DNA from: Eisenbergiella tayi
Lineage (GTDB): Bacteria > Bacillota > Clostridia > Lachnospirales > Lachnospiraceae
Length of the DNA: 64,000 bases
Reading direction: 5' to 3'
Assembly (NCBI RefSeq): GCF_001881565.1
Contig: NZ_MPDJ01000006.1
Span: 186,001 to 250,000 of the forward strand
A program made the translations under genes and the position numbers. This document shows positions 17,879-27,752 of the stretch, piece after piece. The first letter of the stretch is position 1. Every line of letters starts with the position of its first letter. The notes beneath the pieces are model-generated. The model was not told the DNA's origin. It made no database searches and worked only from the letters and a program-made list of their open reading frames with translations.

Positions 17879-18829
17879 TCAAAACTGAAAGATATGCCGC
17901 GTACTGTTATCTTCATAAGACCGCACCTCATGCTCCGTCGCCTCCGACAGATGCTCCTTCTTCCACTCAGAAGGAGACATATGCATATACTGCTGAAACT
18001 GCCGGTTAAAGCTGGAAAGACTGACATACCCCACCTGCCTGGCAATACTGTTCACAGGCTTCTGGTTCAGGTGAATCAGATGGCAGGCCTGCTGAATGCG
18101 GTAATGCTGCAGACATTCCAGAGGGCTGATTCCCACCATATTTTTAAACAGCCGCCGCAGATGGCTTTCGCTGATACAGCAGTGGGAGGCCAGCTCCCGT
18201 ACGGAAAAAGCTTCCTCATAATGGCCATATATAAAGGTAAGAGCATTGCGTATATAAGAATACCCATCTTCTGATTCCGGAGTATGCCCGGCCGAAGCCG
18301 CGAGAGTGATACGGTTGATTTCTGAAAACAAAGAGAATAGAAGACCATGGACAGCCTGCTGATACAGAGGCTTTTTTTCGTGGAATTCCTGAAAAATCCG
18401 TGACAGAAAATAAAACAGCAGAGGAAAAGTATCCTCCTGTATGATCACGGGGATTTCCTGCAGCATATAGAAAATCTGCCAGATATCGGAACCGTAGTCC
18501 GCAGCCGATTCCAGAAAACGTATGGGATCGATATAGATATATTCCCATTGGCTTTCCTGTGTACCGCAGACAGCCATATGAGGAACCTGAGGGAAGAGGA
18601 TGCTGAACGTCCCTGTTTCATAAACAGAGGGAGAACGCCCGGTCATAAACACCTGCCCGTTTCCCCGGATGCAGTGCCCGATTTCCAGTCCGTTATGGAA
18701 ATGAAGATATTCCGGAGAATCCACAGAAATGGTCCAGTTTTCTCCGAGAAAAGCAAGAACCGGAAAACGGGCGGGAAAATCATAGGGCCTGTATCGGATA
18801 GGAAAGCGCTGGAATGATTGTTTCTGCAT
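17879..18829 (-). CDS. AraC-family transcriptional regulator
   Basis: The 316-residue protein has an N-terminal cupin-like sugar-sensing domain and a C-terminal pair of helix-turn-helix motifs (FSVRELASHCCISESHLRRL, then VGYVSLSSFNRQFQQYM). The start MQKQSF lies nine bases after AAGGAG. It is divergent from the M20 dipeptidase gene and the following ABC transporter, so it probably activates that cluster. The inducer is unknown. Its stop lies only 12 bases from fold-back element 2. Confidence 0.87.
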   Translation of the reverse strand: MQKQSFQRFPIRYRPYDFPARFPVLAFLGENWTISVDSPEYLHFHNGLEIGHCIRGNGQVFMTGRSPSVYETGTFSILFPQVPHMAVCGTQESQWEYIYIDPIRFLESAADYGSDIWQIFYMLQEIPVIIQEDTFPLLFYFLSRIFQEFHEKKPLYQQAVHGLLFSLFSEINRITLAASAGHTPESEDGYSYIRNALTFIYGHYEEAFSVRELASHCCISESHLRRLFKNMVGISPLECLQHYRIQQACHLIHLNQKPVNSIARQVGYVSLSSFNRQFQQYMHMSPSEWKKEHLSEATEHEVRSYEDNSTRHIFQF

Positions 18830-19067
18830 AGTTTTTATCTCCTTAATGATAGGAAGCCGGTACTTTGTATAATTATAATAATAGTAAATCAATAAATGAA
18901 GAAAAAAGTAATAAAGTGCATAAAAGTTCAGTAATATGCGGTTGTTTAACTACCTGCTTTCCGGAAAATTATAACGGAAAGAGTAAGAAAAGTAAAGGTA
19001 TGCGGGTGGATATATCATAAACAGAAAAGTAGTGAATGAACGATTTTTGATGGGGAGAGAATGATAT

Positions 19068-20516
19068 ATGGACGAATTCCTGAATAAAAATAAGGTCGGT
19101 CTGCCGGAAATTCAGCAATGGGTTGAAGACAAGATGCCGGACATCGTAAAAGACCTGACACATATCTGCCGGATCCGAAGCGTAGCGGAAACAGAAGCGG
19201 TTCAATGTCCTCCGTATGGAAAGGGCTGCCTGGAGGTCCTGGAAGAGATGCTGCATATGGGTGAAGAAAATGGATTTTCTACCCGGAACTATGATAATTA
19301 TGTAGGGAAGATTTCCTACGATACCTCGGAACAAAAAGAAAGTATCGGTATATGGGCTCATCTGGATGTGGTGGACGAAGGGGAGGGCTGGGACTATGAA
19401 CCCTATGTCCCGGTGGTGAAGGACGGTTATTTTATTGCGCGGGGCTGCCAGGATAATAAGAGCTCCGCCATTATGGGACTTTATGTACTGAAATATATGA
19501 AGGAGCATCATATCCGCCTGGAGCATGGGCTGGAGCTGTATCTGGGAACCTGTGAGGAACAGGGGATGTTCGATTTGGATTACTACTGCGATAATTATGA
19601 ATGCCCTGCCTTATCCCTTGTGCCTGACAGCGGTTTTCCTGTATGCTGCGGCGAGAGAGGATCCTTTAATGCTGAATTGATTTCCCGTAAGAAATGCGGG
19701 AAAGAACTTCTGGAGGCACATTGTGACTGTGGACTCTATACGATACCCGATATGGCACAGGTGACACTTACATACAGCAAAGAACTTTGGGAAAAAGCAT
19801 CCTGTCTTCCCCTTCCTCTGGAAGCTGAAAGAGCAGGCGAAACCATACAAATCAGGGCAAGGGGGATTTCTGCCCACGCATCCAATCCTGAAGCAGGAGA
19901 AAATGCACTGACTATACTGGCGGAAGCTCTTTGTTCTCAGACTCTGATAAGCGACGAAAATAAGGAATTGTTTCGCATCATTCCTGCCATTAACCTGGAC
20001 AGTACAGGAAAAGCCCTGGATGTATTCTGTGAGGATACCCTCTCCGGTCCCATTAGTCTGACCGCGACCCAGCTGCGTATGCAGGACGGTCATCTGGTAA
20101 TAGGATTCCTGTCCAAATATCCTATAACCTGCAGTGATTTCCCATTTGAAGAACGGGCGGGAGCGGCAGCAAAACGGCAGGGATTTGACTTAAAAACAAC
20201 CCGGCTTGCCAAAGCCAATTATTTTAATCCGGAACATGCGGTGGCACAGACGCTCACCCGAACCTGCAGGGAAATCCTGAAAAATGAAGAGGAACCTTTT
20301 GTTATGAGCGGAGGAACCTACGCAAGAAAGCTTCCCAATGCCTTTGCATTCGGTACCGGGATGAAGCTTCCGTCTCCGCCTGCAGGCCTGTTCAGACCCG
20401 GACACGGCGATTACCATCAGCCGGATGAAAGCATTTCCCTTCTGAGGATACGCAGGGCGCTGGAAATATATATCTGCGGAATCCTGCGGATAGACAAGCT
20501 GGATGTAAAACCATGA
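19068..20516 (+). CDS. M20 family dipeptidase, PepV/Sapep-like
   Basis: The 482-residue protein has the zinc-site pattern of M20 peptidases: AHLDVV (metal His and Asp), RGCQDNKSS (bridging Asp), TCEEQGM (catalytic and metal Glu), VPDSGFPV (metal Asp) and a C-terminal PGHGDYHQPDE (metal His). The length fits PepV, a cytoplasmic dinuclear zinc dipeptidase. It stands first in a plus-strand series with a binding protein and two permeases. That may mean the importer handles peptides or amino-acid conjugates, though these transporter families usually carry sugars. Confidence 0.85.
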   Translation: MDEFLNKNKVGLPEIQQWVEDKMPDIVKDLTHICRIRSVAETEAVQCPPYGKGCLEVLEEMLHMGEENGFSTRNYDNYVGKISYDTSEQKESIGIWAHLDVVDEGEGWDYEPYVPVVKDGYFIARGCQDNKSSAIMGLYVLKYMKEHHIRLEHGLELYLGTCEEQGMFDLDYYCDNYECPALSLVPDSGFPVCCGERGSFNAELISRKKCGKELLEAHCDCGLYTIPDMAQVTLTYSKELWEKASCLPLPLEAERAGETIQIRARGISAHASNPEAGENALTILAEALCSQTLISDENKELFRIIPAINLDSTGKALDVFCEDTLSGPISLTATQLRMQDGHLVIGFLSKYPITCSDFPFEERAGAAAKRQGFDLKTTRLAKANYFNPEHAVAQTLTRTCREILKNEEEPFVMSGGTYARKLPNAFAFGTGMKLPSPPAGLFRPGHGDYHQPDESISLLRIRRALEIYICGILRIDKLDVKP

Positions 20517-20576
20517 AAAGGCAGTATCACGTGGATAACCATGTGTGTAGCATAAGAGAGAAAGGATGAAGAGGTT

Positions 20577-22274
20577 ATGAGAAAGTTGAAAAAAGCAAGT
20601 GCGGCGCTGACGGCAGCAATTCTGACAGCAGCTATGCTGGCAGGATGCGGCGGCGCAGCATCAGAAACAGCACAAAGCAGTACAACGGCACAGGAACAGA
20701 CTTCCGCCCAGGCGGCAGATGCAGGAACAGAGGCGGCGGATACGGAGAGCGGAAGCACTAAAATTGCAGACGGGGATGTGACCCTGACCATATTCTGCGA
20801 TTTCCAGACGGCAGCAAGAGCTTATTATTCTGATTTGGGCGAAAATCCTGTAGTACAGAAGATTTCTGAGGATACCGGACTGAAATTCGAGTTTATTCAT
20901 GCACCGGTGGGAGATGACGGATCTTATTTCCAGCAGCTTCTGGCATCCGGAGATCTTCCGGATCTGATGTATACCAACCTGTTCCAGACCACCTACCCAG
21001 GCGGCGTGGAAGGAGCCATTGCAGACGGCGTTCTTTATAATGTAACGGATCTGGTGGAACAGTATGCAGTGAATTTCAACACGCTTTGTGAAGAAAGCGG
21101 TGACCCGGACGTTCAGAAGAAAATCAGAGGTGACGAAGGCAACATCGTTAAATTCGGAACGACCTGGCTTCCCCCTACCGATAACAACAAAGTATTCAAT
21201 GGCCTGATCGTAAGACAGGACTGGCTTGACAAGTATAATCTGGAAGCGCCGGTTACCCTGGATGATTATACCAATGTACTTCGTACATTTAAAGAAAACG
21301 GCGTGCAGATTCCGCTTGCACTCTGCGAATTCAACCAGGCACAGTTTTATGCAAATAACCCAATAGCCTCCGCTTTTGATGTGTCCATCAAAGATTTCGA
21401 TCTGGATGACGAAGGCAATGTTCATTACAGCAGAACCCAGGACGGCTACAAGGAATTTCTGACAGTGCTGAATCAATGGGCGAAGGAAGGCCTGATCGAT
21501 ACCGATTTTGTTTCCCGGACGATTGACGACTCTCTCAAGCTCTTTCAGAACGGTACGGCAGGTATGTGTTTTGCCCATACCTATAATGTAAAACAGTCTG
21601 TGACAGCCGGTGCGGCTGTGGATCCGGAATTCAAGCTCACTTCCTGCGAGATGCCGAGAGTGAATGCGGATGATATCACTCATATGTCCAAGATAACAAG
21701 CTCCATAAACTCCTATTCCTGGCAGGTTTCCGCTACCAGCAAGCATCCGGAAGAAGCTGTGAAATTCGTAGACTATCTGATGAATCCTGATGTAATGCTT
21801 CTTACCGCATGGGGAACCAATGAGGGAGAAGAAAAGACATATACGGAAAATGCGGACGGAACAAGGGAATTTACCGAGTTTGTCAGCAACAACCCGGATG
21901 GCCTGGATTACGATACGGTAAGATCACTTTACATGTGCGCACCTTTCCAGATTAAATACGATGAAACGATGGAAGCGGCTCAGTATGCGCTGGAAGAATG
22001 CCACCAGTCATGGGATGCATGGGGCAGTCAGAATGATGACAAGCATACGCTTCCCGGCTACCTGACACTGACGACTGAAGAATCCAAGGAACTGACACAG
22101 ATCAAAACAAAGCTTGCCAATTACTCCGATGAAATGGTGTACCGTTTTATTTTTGGAGAGGAAGATCTGGAAACAGGCTGGGATGGCTTTGTGGCACAGC
22201 TGAAGGATTTGGGCAGCGAACGCGGAGAGGAAATCAATGCAGCCGCATATGCAAGATATGAAGCCCGTGAGTAA
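20577..22274 (+). CDS. extracellular solute-binding lipoprotein, LplA/LipO type
   Basis: The 565-residue protein has a lipoprotein signal with lipobox LAGC followed by a Ser/Thr/Glu-rich tether. The large two-lobed binding fold has features of the long family 1 binding proteins paired with LplB/LplC permeases (VTLTIFCDFQ, then SGDLPDLMYTN). It delivers an unknown oligosaccharide or glycoconjugate to the permeases encoded after it. A hairpin terminator follows at once, which would raise its level relative to the permeases. Confidence 0.85.
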   Translation: MRKLKKASAALTAAILTAAMLAGCGGAASETAQSSTTAQEQTSAQAADAGTEAADTESGSTKIADGDVTLTIFCDFQTAARAYYSDLGENPVVQKISEDTGLKFEFIHAPVGDDGSYFQQLLASGDLPDLMYTNLFQTTYPGGVEGAIADGVLYNVTDLVEQYAVNFNTLCEESGDPDVQKKIRGDEGNIVKFGTTWLPPTDNNKVFNGLIVRQDWLDKYNLEAPVTLDDYTNVLRTFKENGVQIPLALCEFNQAQFYANNPIASAFDVSIKDFDLDDEGNVHYSRTQDGYKEFLTVLNQWAKEGLIDTDFVSRTIDDSLKLFQNGTAGMCFAHTYNVKQSVTAGAAVDPEFKLTSCEMPRVNADDITHMSKITSSINSYSWQVSATSKHPEEAVKFVDYLMNPDVMLLTAWGTNEGEEKTYTENADGTREFTEFVSNNPDGLDYDTVRSLYMCAPFQIKYDETMEAAQYALEECHQSWDAWGSQNDDKHTLPGYLTLTTEESKELTQIKTKLANYSDEMVYRFIFGEEDLETGWDGFVAQLKDLGSERGEEINAAAYARYEARE

Positions 22275-22300
22275 GAAGATTTAACCCTGTAAAATGCAGA

Positions 22301-22330
22301 AAAAGGCTGGCGTCAGTAAAGCCAGCCTTT
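22301..22330 (+). terminator. attenuating terminator between binding protein and permeases
   Basis: AAAGGCTGGC pairs with GCCAGCCTTT over a 9-base loop. Its place inside the operon suggests partial termination, giving more binding protein than permease. Confidence 0.75.
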
Positions 22331-22370
22331 GAATTTATATGCGTGCCGGCGCACGCAGAGAGGAGCAACG

Positions 22371-23315
22371 ATGAAAAGAGGTGCGGTTATGACGCAGAAA
22401 GACCCTTTTTTTAAGAAGCTGTGGAAAAACATGAGGTCGCATCCCCTTTTGTACATCATGATTTTACCCGTTCTTGCGTATTTTCTGGTGTATCATTACT
22501 ATCCCATGTATGGAATGATCATTTCCCTGTTTGATTATGTTCCTACAAAGGGGGTATTCGGCAGCGATTTTGTGGGGCTGAAGCATTTTAAAGCCTTTCT
22601 GGGAGATCCTTATTTCTTCCGTACCATGAGAAATACGGTTTCCATAAACCTGCTGTTATTGCTTTTCGGATTTCCCTTTCCGATTATCTTTGCCATTTTG
22701 CTGAATGAACTGACCGGCACCAGACTCCGGAAAATCACACAGACAATTACCTACATGCCCCATTTTATTTCTGCGGTGGTTATCTGCGGCCTTATGCTGG
22801 ATTTCTGCAAAACCAACGGCGTTATCACCAGTGTCTTCACCGCCATTACAGGCCAGGAAGCCTCCAATATGTTCAGCCACTCCGCCTATTTCCAGCCGCT
22901 GTACGTGCTGATGTGTATCTGGCAGGAATTCGGCTGGGATTCCATTATCTATTTTGCGGCGCTGACGGGTATTGACCAGAGCCTGTATGAAGCAGCAGAA
23001 ATAGACGGTGCGAACCGCTGGAAAAAAATCCTCCATGTTACCCTTCCCGGTATTTCTCCCACAATTGTTATTCTGCTCATCATGCGTATCGGTAATATGA
23101 TGACTCTGGGCTGGGATAAAATCCTGCTTCTTTATAACCCTATGGTTTATGAAAAAGCGGACGTTATCTCCACCTATGTTTACCGGATTGGTCTGATGAA
23201 TTTTGAATACAGCTTTGCTGCTGCCGTGGGATTTTTTAACTCCATCATTAATTTCATTCTGCTGATTCTGGCCAATTCCGTGAGCCGGAAGGTGAATGAA
23301 ACAAGCCTGTGGTGA
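22371..23315 (+). CDS. ABC transporter permease, LplB type
   Basis: This membrane protein of about 314 residues has six hydrophobic segments. The EAA loop reads YEAAEIDGANRWKKILHVTLPG, shown here in two parts: YEAAEIDGAN and RWKKILHVTLPG. It belongs to the LplB/YteP group of sugar importers. The start is placed at the ATG five bases after AGAGGAG; a second ATG six codons on also has a binding site. It works with the next permease and the preceding binding protein. The ATPase is not encoded here. Confidence 0.86.
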   Translation: MKRGAVMTQKDPFFKKLWKNMRSHPLLYIMILPVLAYFLVYHYYPMYGMIISLFDYVPTKGVFGSDFVGLKHFKAFLGDPYFFRTMRNTVSINLLLLLFGFPFPIIFAILLNELTGTRLRKITQTITYMPHFISAVVICGLMLDFCKTNGVITSVFTAITGQEASNMFSHSAYFQPLYVLMCIWQEFGWDSIIYFAALTGIDQSLYEAAEIDGANRWKKILHVTLPGISPTIVILLIMRIGNMMTLGWDKILLLYNPMVYEKADVISTYVYRIGLMNFEYSFAAAVGFFNSIINFILLILANSVSRKVNETSLW

Positions 23316-23349
23316 GAGCAGAGTCCATGTTGATAAAGAGAGGTGCGGT

Positions 23350-24222
23350 ATGAAGAAAAAAATAAAACCCTTTCAGGTCGTAAACGTCCTGATTATGATT
23401 TTCCTGATTGGAATCACCCTGTATCCCATGTATTACGTGGTGGTAGCCTCCATCAGCGATCCGATTCTCCTGAAATCCCACACAGGGCTTCTGTGGAAGC
23501 CTTTGGGAGAAGCCACATTGGCAGGGTATCAGAAAACCCTGGCAAACAAAAGCCTGTTCAATGGCTTTAAAATCACACTGTTTTATCTGATAGCGGGTAC
23601 CCTGCTTCAGGTGGGGCTGACCAGCTTTGCCGCCTATGTGGTTTCCAGAAAATGCTTCCTGATCCGCAGAGGAGTGATGAAGCTGATGATATTTACCATG
23701 TTTTTCAGCGGAGGGCTGATTCCGTTGTTTTTTGTCATCAGGAATACAGGGCTTTATAATACCATCTGGGTATCCAGTATCCCTTATGCGATCAGTGCCT
23801 ATAACATGATCATTATGAAAACATTCTTTGAATCCATTCCGGAAAGCCTGGAAGAAGCGGCAGTCATTGACGGGGCCAATGATTTTACTATCTTTTCCAG
23901 AATCATCATGCCTCTGTCCAAGCCTGTTGTTGCGGTTATGATTCTGTATTACGGAGTGGGCCAGTGGAATTCCTGGTTTCCTGCGGCCATGTTCACAAGG
24001 GACAGGAAAATATACCCTCTGCAGATGATACTTAGGGAAATTCTCATAGAGAATCAGGCGCAGAATGCGGATTCCCTGATCGCTGCCGTGGAGGACACCT
24101 TCAGCAGTGAGCTGGTAAAATACTGTACTATTATTGTATCCACCATTCCCATACTGATTATCTATCCGTTCCTTCAGAAATATTTTGAAAAAGGCGTGAT
24201 GATAGGGGCGGTGAAAGGCTGA
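23350..24222 (+). CDS. ABC transporter permease, LplC/YtcP type
   Basis: The 290-residue membrane protein has about six hydrophobic segments, the loop LEEAAVIDGANDFTIF and the C-terminal KGVMIGAVKG typical of the LplC group. The start is six bases after GAGAGG. Its stop overlaps the ATG of the following URO-D gene, so the two are translated together. Confidence 0.87.
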   Translation: MKKKIKPFQVVNVLIMIFLIGITLYPMYYVVVASISDPILLKSHTGLLWKPLGEATLAGYQKTLANKSLFNGFKITLFYLIAGTLLQVGLTSFAAYVVSRKCFLIRRGVMKLMIFTMFFSGGLIPLFFVIRNTGLYNTIWVSSIPYAISAYNMIIMKTFFESIPESLEEAAVIDGANDFTIFSRIIMPLSKPVVAVMILYYGVGQWNSWFPAAMFTRDRKIYPLQMILREILIENQAQNADSLIAAVEDTFSSELVKYCTIIVSTIPILIIYPFLQKYFEKGVMIGAVKG

Positions 24223-25226
24223 TGGTACAGAAAAAGGAAAATCTGCGGCGTATGCTGGAAGGACAGCCTCATGAGCACATTCCTGTGAGCTTTTTTCAGC
24301 ATCTGAAGCCGGAAGAGCTGCATGGGGAAGCCTGTGTAAAAGCCCATATCCGGTTTTATAAACAGACAGATCCCGATTTCTTAAAAATCATGCATGACGG
24401 TCTGACGGCACCTGTTGATCTCGGCCTGACCAGCCTGGAAGAGTTAAAGGCCTACCGGCCGATAAAAGGCCGGAATCCCTATATCCGGGAATACCTGGAG
24501 CGTGCCTTACGGATTAACGAATCCCTGTTGGAAGAAACGGATACCTACAGTAATATTTTTTCTCCCTTCACACTTCTCAGAAGGATTGGGGATGACAGAC
24601 TGCTGGGGTTTCTGAGGGAAGATCCGCAGGCGGTGAAGGATGCCCTGCTTTTTATGGGAGAGGATCTGGCATATCTGAGTGAAAAGCTGATTCAGGAAGC
24701 AGGCTGCCTTGGTATCTTTCTAGCCATGCAGGGAGCGGAAAACGGTCTTTTCACCCCGGAGGAATTTGCAGATTATATAGCGCCTTCCGAACAGCTGGTG
24801 CTGTCCGCGGCACAGGAAAGCTCTCCCTATAACATCCTTCATTTCTGCGGCTGGAACCAAATCAAAAATCAGCTGGAGCTTTGGCGTGACTATCCGGGGA
24901 ATACCGTTAACTGGGCTGTTTATGTGGAACAGCTGCCCCTGGCTGAGGGAAGAAAATATTTCGGCATGCGCAATTGTATGGGCGGCTTTGACAACCGCCG
25001 GGGAAAGCTGCTGTATTCCGGGCCAAAGGAAGAAATCCGGCGGGAAACCACGAATATCCTGGAAACCTACCGGAATGCTTTCGGCAGTACGGACGGCCTG
25101 ATACTCGGTGCGGACTGTTCCTTTCTGACGGACTTTGAGACGGAACGGTTTTGCTGGGTAACAGAAGCCCTCAGACAATGGGAGTGGGAAAGGAAAGAAA
25201 GACGGACAGAATTTCGGACCGGTTAA
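24222..25226 (+). CDS. URO-D fold protein, probable zinc-dependent methyltransferase
   Basis: The 334-residue protein has the uroporphyrinogen decarboxylase fold. It carries His207-Phe-Cys209 (NILHFCGW) and a distal Cys299 (LGADC), the H-x-C...C zinc site of MtaA/MtbA/CmuA-type methyltransferases. That favours methyl transfer over heme synthesis, and no other heme gene is nearby. Its start codon overlaps the permease stop, which ties it to the imported compound, perhaps a methylated one. No corrinoid protein is encoded in the window. A paralogue is encoded at 33967-34923. The fold is secure; the reaction is inferred. Confidence 0.75.
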   Translation: MVQKKENLRRMLEGQPHEHIPVSFFQHLKPEELHGEACVKAHIRFYKQTDPDFLKIMHDGLTAPVDLGLTSLEELKAYRPIKGRNPYIREYLERALRINESLLEETDTYSNIFSPFTLLRRIGDDRLLGFLREDPQAVKDALLFMGEDLAYLSEKLIQEAGCLGIFLAMQGAENGLFTPEEFADYIAPSEQLVLSAAQESSPYNILHFCGWNQIKNQLELWRDYPGNTVNWAVYVEQLPLAEGRKYFGMRNCMGGFDNRRGKLLYSGPKEEIRRETTNILETYRNAFGSTDGLILGADCSFLTDFETERFCWVTEALRQWEWERKERRTEFRTG

Positions 25227-25283
25227 AAGAATCCGTTACAGCCTCCGAATAACAGCAGGGAGGAAATGGCTACGGATTCTTTT
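25225..25283. terminator. bidirectional terminator between convergent genes
   Basis: AAAAGAATCCGT pairs with ACGGATTCTTTT over a 35-base loop. It overlaps the stop codons of the URO-D gene and the convergent AraC gene, with A and T runs on the two sides. Confidence 0.8.
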
Positions 25284-26319
25284 ATTCTGCGTGATAGGGA
25301 GCATACCTGGGATCCTTTTTGACAATGACACGTCTGTCATTGCGGAAGGCCTGGGGATTGCTCCCTACTATTTTGTGAAAATACCTGTTAAAGCTGGACA
25401 GGGAATGAAAGCCGGTCTGCAGTGCAATATCCAGTATGCCGGTTTCCGTACTCGTTAAAAGCCGGCAGGCCTTCTGGATTCGTACGGTCCTGAGATACTG
25501 CAGAGGTGTCTGGCTGAAGCATTCCTGAAAATACAGAAGGAACTGCCTTTGGGAAAGGCCGCATAAATGGGCCAAATGAGCCGTATCAAGCTCCGAAGCA
25601 TATTCGGTATCCAGAAAAGATACGGCAGGAAACAACTGAGGAAGTGCGGAAACCGTTCCTCCGAAAACAGGACAGTCCAGATGCTGTCTGTAAAGCAGGA
25701 TAAGGAGGGTTTCCACCATACCCCGGACAGACTGCCGGTAATGCTCTTTTTTCTCCTGAAGTTCCTGTATGATCATGCGGATAAGCTTTACCTGTTCGGG
25801 AAAAAGTGCAGCAGGCAGTATTTTAGGAAAATCCGTATACTGGTACCAGGTGAACTCCCGGGGAAGGCCGTTTGGATAGAAGGGCGCCAGCAGCTGTTCC
25901 GGGTTAAAAAACAGATAGACACAGGATACATCCGTATCCGGGACATCTTCCATTGTGTCATTTCCAGGTGAAATGTTTGCCTCTGAAAAACCCTTTGCCT
26001 CTGAAAAAACCACCTTAAGCGCAGTCTCTTTTGGTACAGTCTCCTTAGGAGCGGCCTCAGGCAGAACCGGGAAAAAGGAACCATGCGTGAAAAACGGCGG
26101 AAGAAAACAGATATTTCCCGGTGTCAGGGAAAATATCCGGTTCTCCAGATTCCACGTCATAGTTCCTTTTCTGCAAAAAGCTATCTCAATGCAATTATGA
26201 AAATGAATAAAGTCAATCTGCGGAGAGGTACTTTTCCCTTCCATCAGAAGAATGGGGAACTCCTCCGCAAATTTATATTCTCTGTATGTGATGGGGAGGT
26301 TCTTATTACCGGGTGTCAT
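25282..26319 (-). CDS. AraC-family transcriptional regulator
   Basis: The 345-residue protein has an N-terminal cupin-like domain (FIHFHNCIEIAFCRKG) and C-terminal double helix-turn-helix (LAHLCGLSQRQFLLYFQE and TGFHSLSSFNRYFHKI). An insert of about 40 residues rich in Lys/Glu/Pro lies between them (around residues 88-130). It is convergent with the M20/ABC/URO-D cluster and may regulate it together with the AraC protein at the other end. GGGAGAA precedes the start. Confidence 0.85.
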   Translation of the reverse strand: MTPGNKNLPITYREYKFAEEFPILLMEGKSTSPQIDFIHFHNCIEIAFCRKGTMTWNLENRIFSLTPGNICFLPPFFTHGSFFPVLPEAAPKETVPKETALKVVFSEAKGFSEANISPGNDTMEDVPDTDVSCVYLFFNPEQLLAPFYPNGLPREFTWYQYTDFPKILPAALFPEQVKLIRMIIQELQEKKEHYRQSVRGMVETLLILLYRQHLDCPVFGGTVSALPQLFPAVSFLDTEYASELDTAHLAHLCGLSQRQFLLYFQECFSQTPLQYLRTVRIQKACRLLTSTETGILDIALQTGFHSLSSFNRYFHKIVGSNPQAFRNDRRVIVKKDPRYAPYHAE

Positions 26320-26356
26320 AGCAAATTCTCCCTGAAAAGCATCGCTGGTTTCGCTT

Positions 26357-27091
26357 TTATAGATTATGACGGTTGCGGTAACTCATCAGTTCCAGATAGA
26401 AATTGGAAAAAGTAGTATTGGCATAAGGAGTTACGAACAACAGCCCGATACAGCAGGTAAGAAGTCCGAGTAAATACAAAGGAATAAAGCTTACCCCCAG
26501 ATAAAAACGGCGTGCCTTATTTCCCTTCATGATTTCCCGGCTGTAACGCAGACACTGGACTGCAGTGAAATCAGGAAAATCCAGCATGACGAAATAGCTT
26601 TGGGAATACTGTAAGCTTATAATGGTAGACCCCACCAGCCCGATACAGAAGGTGATGGAAATCAACAGCAGCATGACAGAAAGAGAACTGTCAGTAAAAG
26701 CAAAAACGCCGAGGCAGATAAACAACGGAATAAAAAATACCAGACAAAGCAGAAGCTGTAAAAGCTGTATCAATATGGCCTTATCCGGATGATTGGTGAA
26801 GCCGTAAAAAACATCACTGATTTTAATATTGCCCCCGCAGGAAACATTCAGATACATATAGGTCTGTCCTGCTATAAAAATACCGGCCAATAGCTGCAGC
26901 AGGCATTCGATGACAAATTGTATGGTAAGCCCCGTCATGGCTCTGGTATCCAGAGAGAAGGTAGCCAGAAAATTGATGGTAACCATAATTGCCTCCACAA
27001 CGAGGAAGGCTGGAACCAGAGTCCCGTATTTTCCAAGCATTTGACCTTTGGCTTTAGCCTTAAGTTCAGCTGATGATGCATGTCTGTCCAT
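26357..27091 (-). CDS. DUF975 family membrane protein
   Basis: The 244-residue protein starts with a SSAELKAKAKGQMLGKYG segment and has about five hydrophobic helices, the pattern of DUF975 proteins common in Firmicutes. A cytoplasmic segment (CLRYSREIMKGNK) resembles the conserved middle of the family. Function is unknown. AAGGAG precedes the start. It is preceded by a small DUF4190-like membrane protein, with which it probably forms an operon. Confidence 0.8.
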   Translation of the reverse strand: MDRHASSAELKAKAKGQMLGKYGTLVPAFLVVEAIMVTINFLATFSLDTRAMTGLTIQFVIECLLQLLAGIFIAGQTYMYLNVSCGGNIKISDVFYGFTNHPDKAILIQLLQLLLCLVFFIPLFICLGVFAFTDSSLSVMLLLISITFCIGLVGSTIISLQYSQSYFVMLDFPDFTAVQCLRYSREIMKGNKARRFYLGVSFIPLYLLGLLTCCIGLLFVTPYANTTFSNFYLELMSYRNRHNL

Positions 27092-27127
27092 AGATAAATA
27101 CTCCTTATTATCCTCTTTCGGATAGTC

Positions 27128-27571
27128 CTAGTAGCGATTCGTTCCTTCTTCGATCTGATTCCACATATCGTCAAAGCTTTCTCCATAAAAATATTCGGAG
27201 TACTGGTTCAGCTGCCTGTGGAAATCTTCTTTATAAGAAGGGTTGGTAAAAAGCATAATAATAACGCTTCCCACAACAAGCACATTGACTACTATTCCCA
27301 GAATAGCGGTGAGCACCCCTACCTTGGCATTGGGAAGCATGGCTTTGTCATTTCCTTTGGACAGCAGACCAAGGATAACGGCGAGTCCTCCGCAGATAAT
27401 CGGCGGATATACCGTACCAAAGAATGCAGAAATAATTGCGATGATACCCAGAATCATGGAAGCGGTGGCAAAGCTGCTCCCCGGATGACGGGTAGGCGGT
27501 GTATAGTATGGAGGATAACCGGAATTGTTATTCTGGTAAGGGGGTATAGGCCCGTTATTATAGTTATCCAT
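27128..27571 (-). CDS. DUF4190-like small membrane protein
   Basis: The 147-residue protein has a Pro/Tyr/Asn-rich N-terminal 30 residues and two hydrophobic segments around a GTVYPPIICGGLAVILG motif, as in DUF4190 proteins. A third membrane segment and a polar C-terminal tail of about 40 residues follow. No enzyme motif is seen. AAAGGAG lies upstream of the start, and a good promoter is at 27643-27671. The DUF975 gene follows by 36 bases. Confidence 0.72.
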   Translation of the reverse strand: MDNYNNGPIPPYQNNNSGYPPYYTPPTRHPGSSFATASMILGIIAIISAFFGTVYPPIICGGLAVILGLLSKGNDKAMLPNAKVGVLTAILGIVVNVLVVGSVIIMLFTNPSYKEDFHRQLNQYSEYFYGESFDDMWNQIEEGTNRY

Positions 27572-27642
27572 AACAAAATCTCCTTTTTGCAGACTGCGAT
27601 ATGGGATTTGCCCCGAAATATACGGGGATCCTTATCGTTGCT

Positions 27643-27671
27643 ATTGTAGCACGTTTGCGGACAGGACACAA
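27643..27671 (-). promoter_or_regulatory. promoter for the DUF4190/DUF975 pair
   Basis: On the minus strand TTGTGT (27671-27666) and TACAAT (27648-27643) are separated by 17 bases, about 70 bases before the DUF4190-like start. Confidence 0.65.
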
Positions 27672-27752
27672 ATGAAAAAAGTATGAAGTATTCTTGGAGG
27701 GGCAGACAATTATTAAGGGAACTTATTCATATTTCATGCCCCTGCATAGTTG

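Noticed and set aside
17699..18274. Plus-strand frame spanning element 2 and the AraC gene
   Set aside because: It crosses the hairpin and runs antisense to a gene with clear helix-turn-helix motifs.
24222..25226. HemE (uroporphyrinogen decarboxylase of heme synthesis)
   Set aside because: The H-x-C...C zinc site and the importer context fit the methyltransferase branch, and no other heme gene is nearby.
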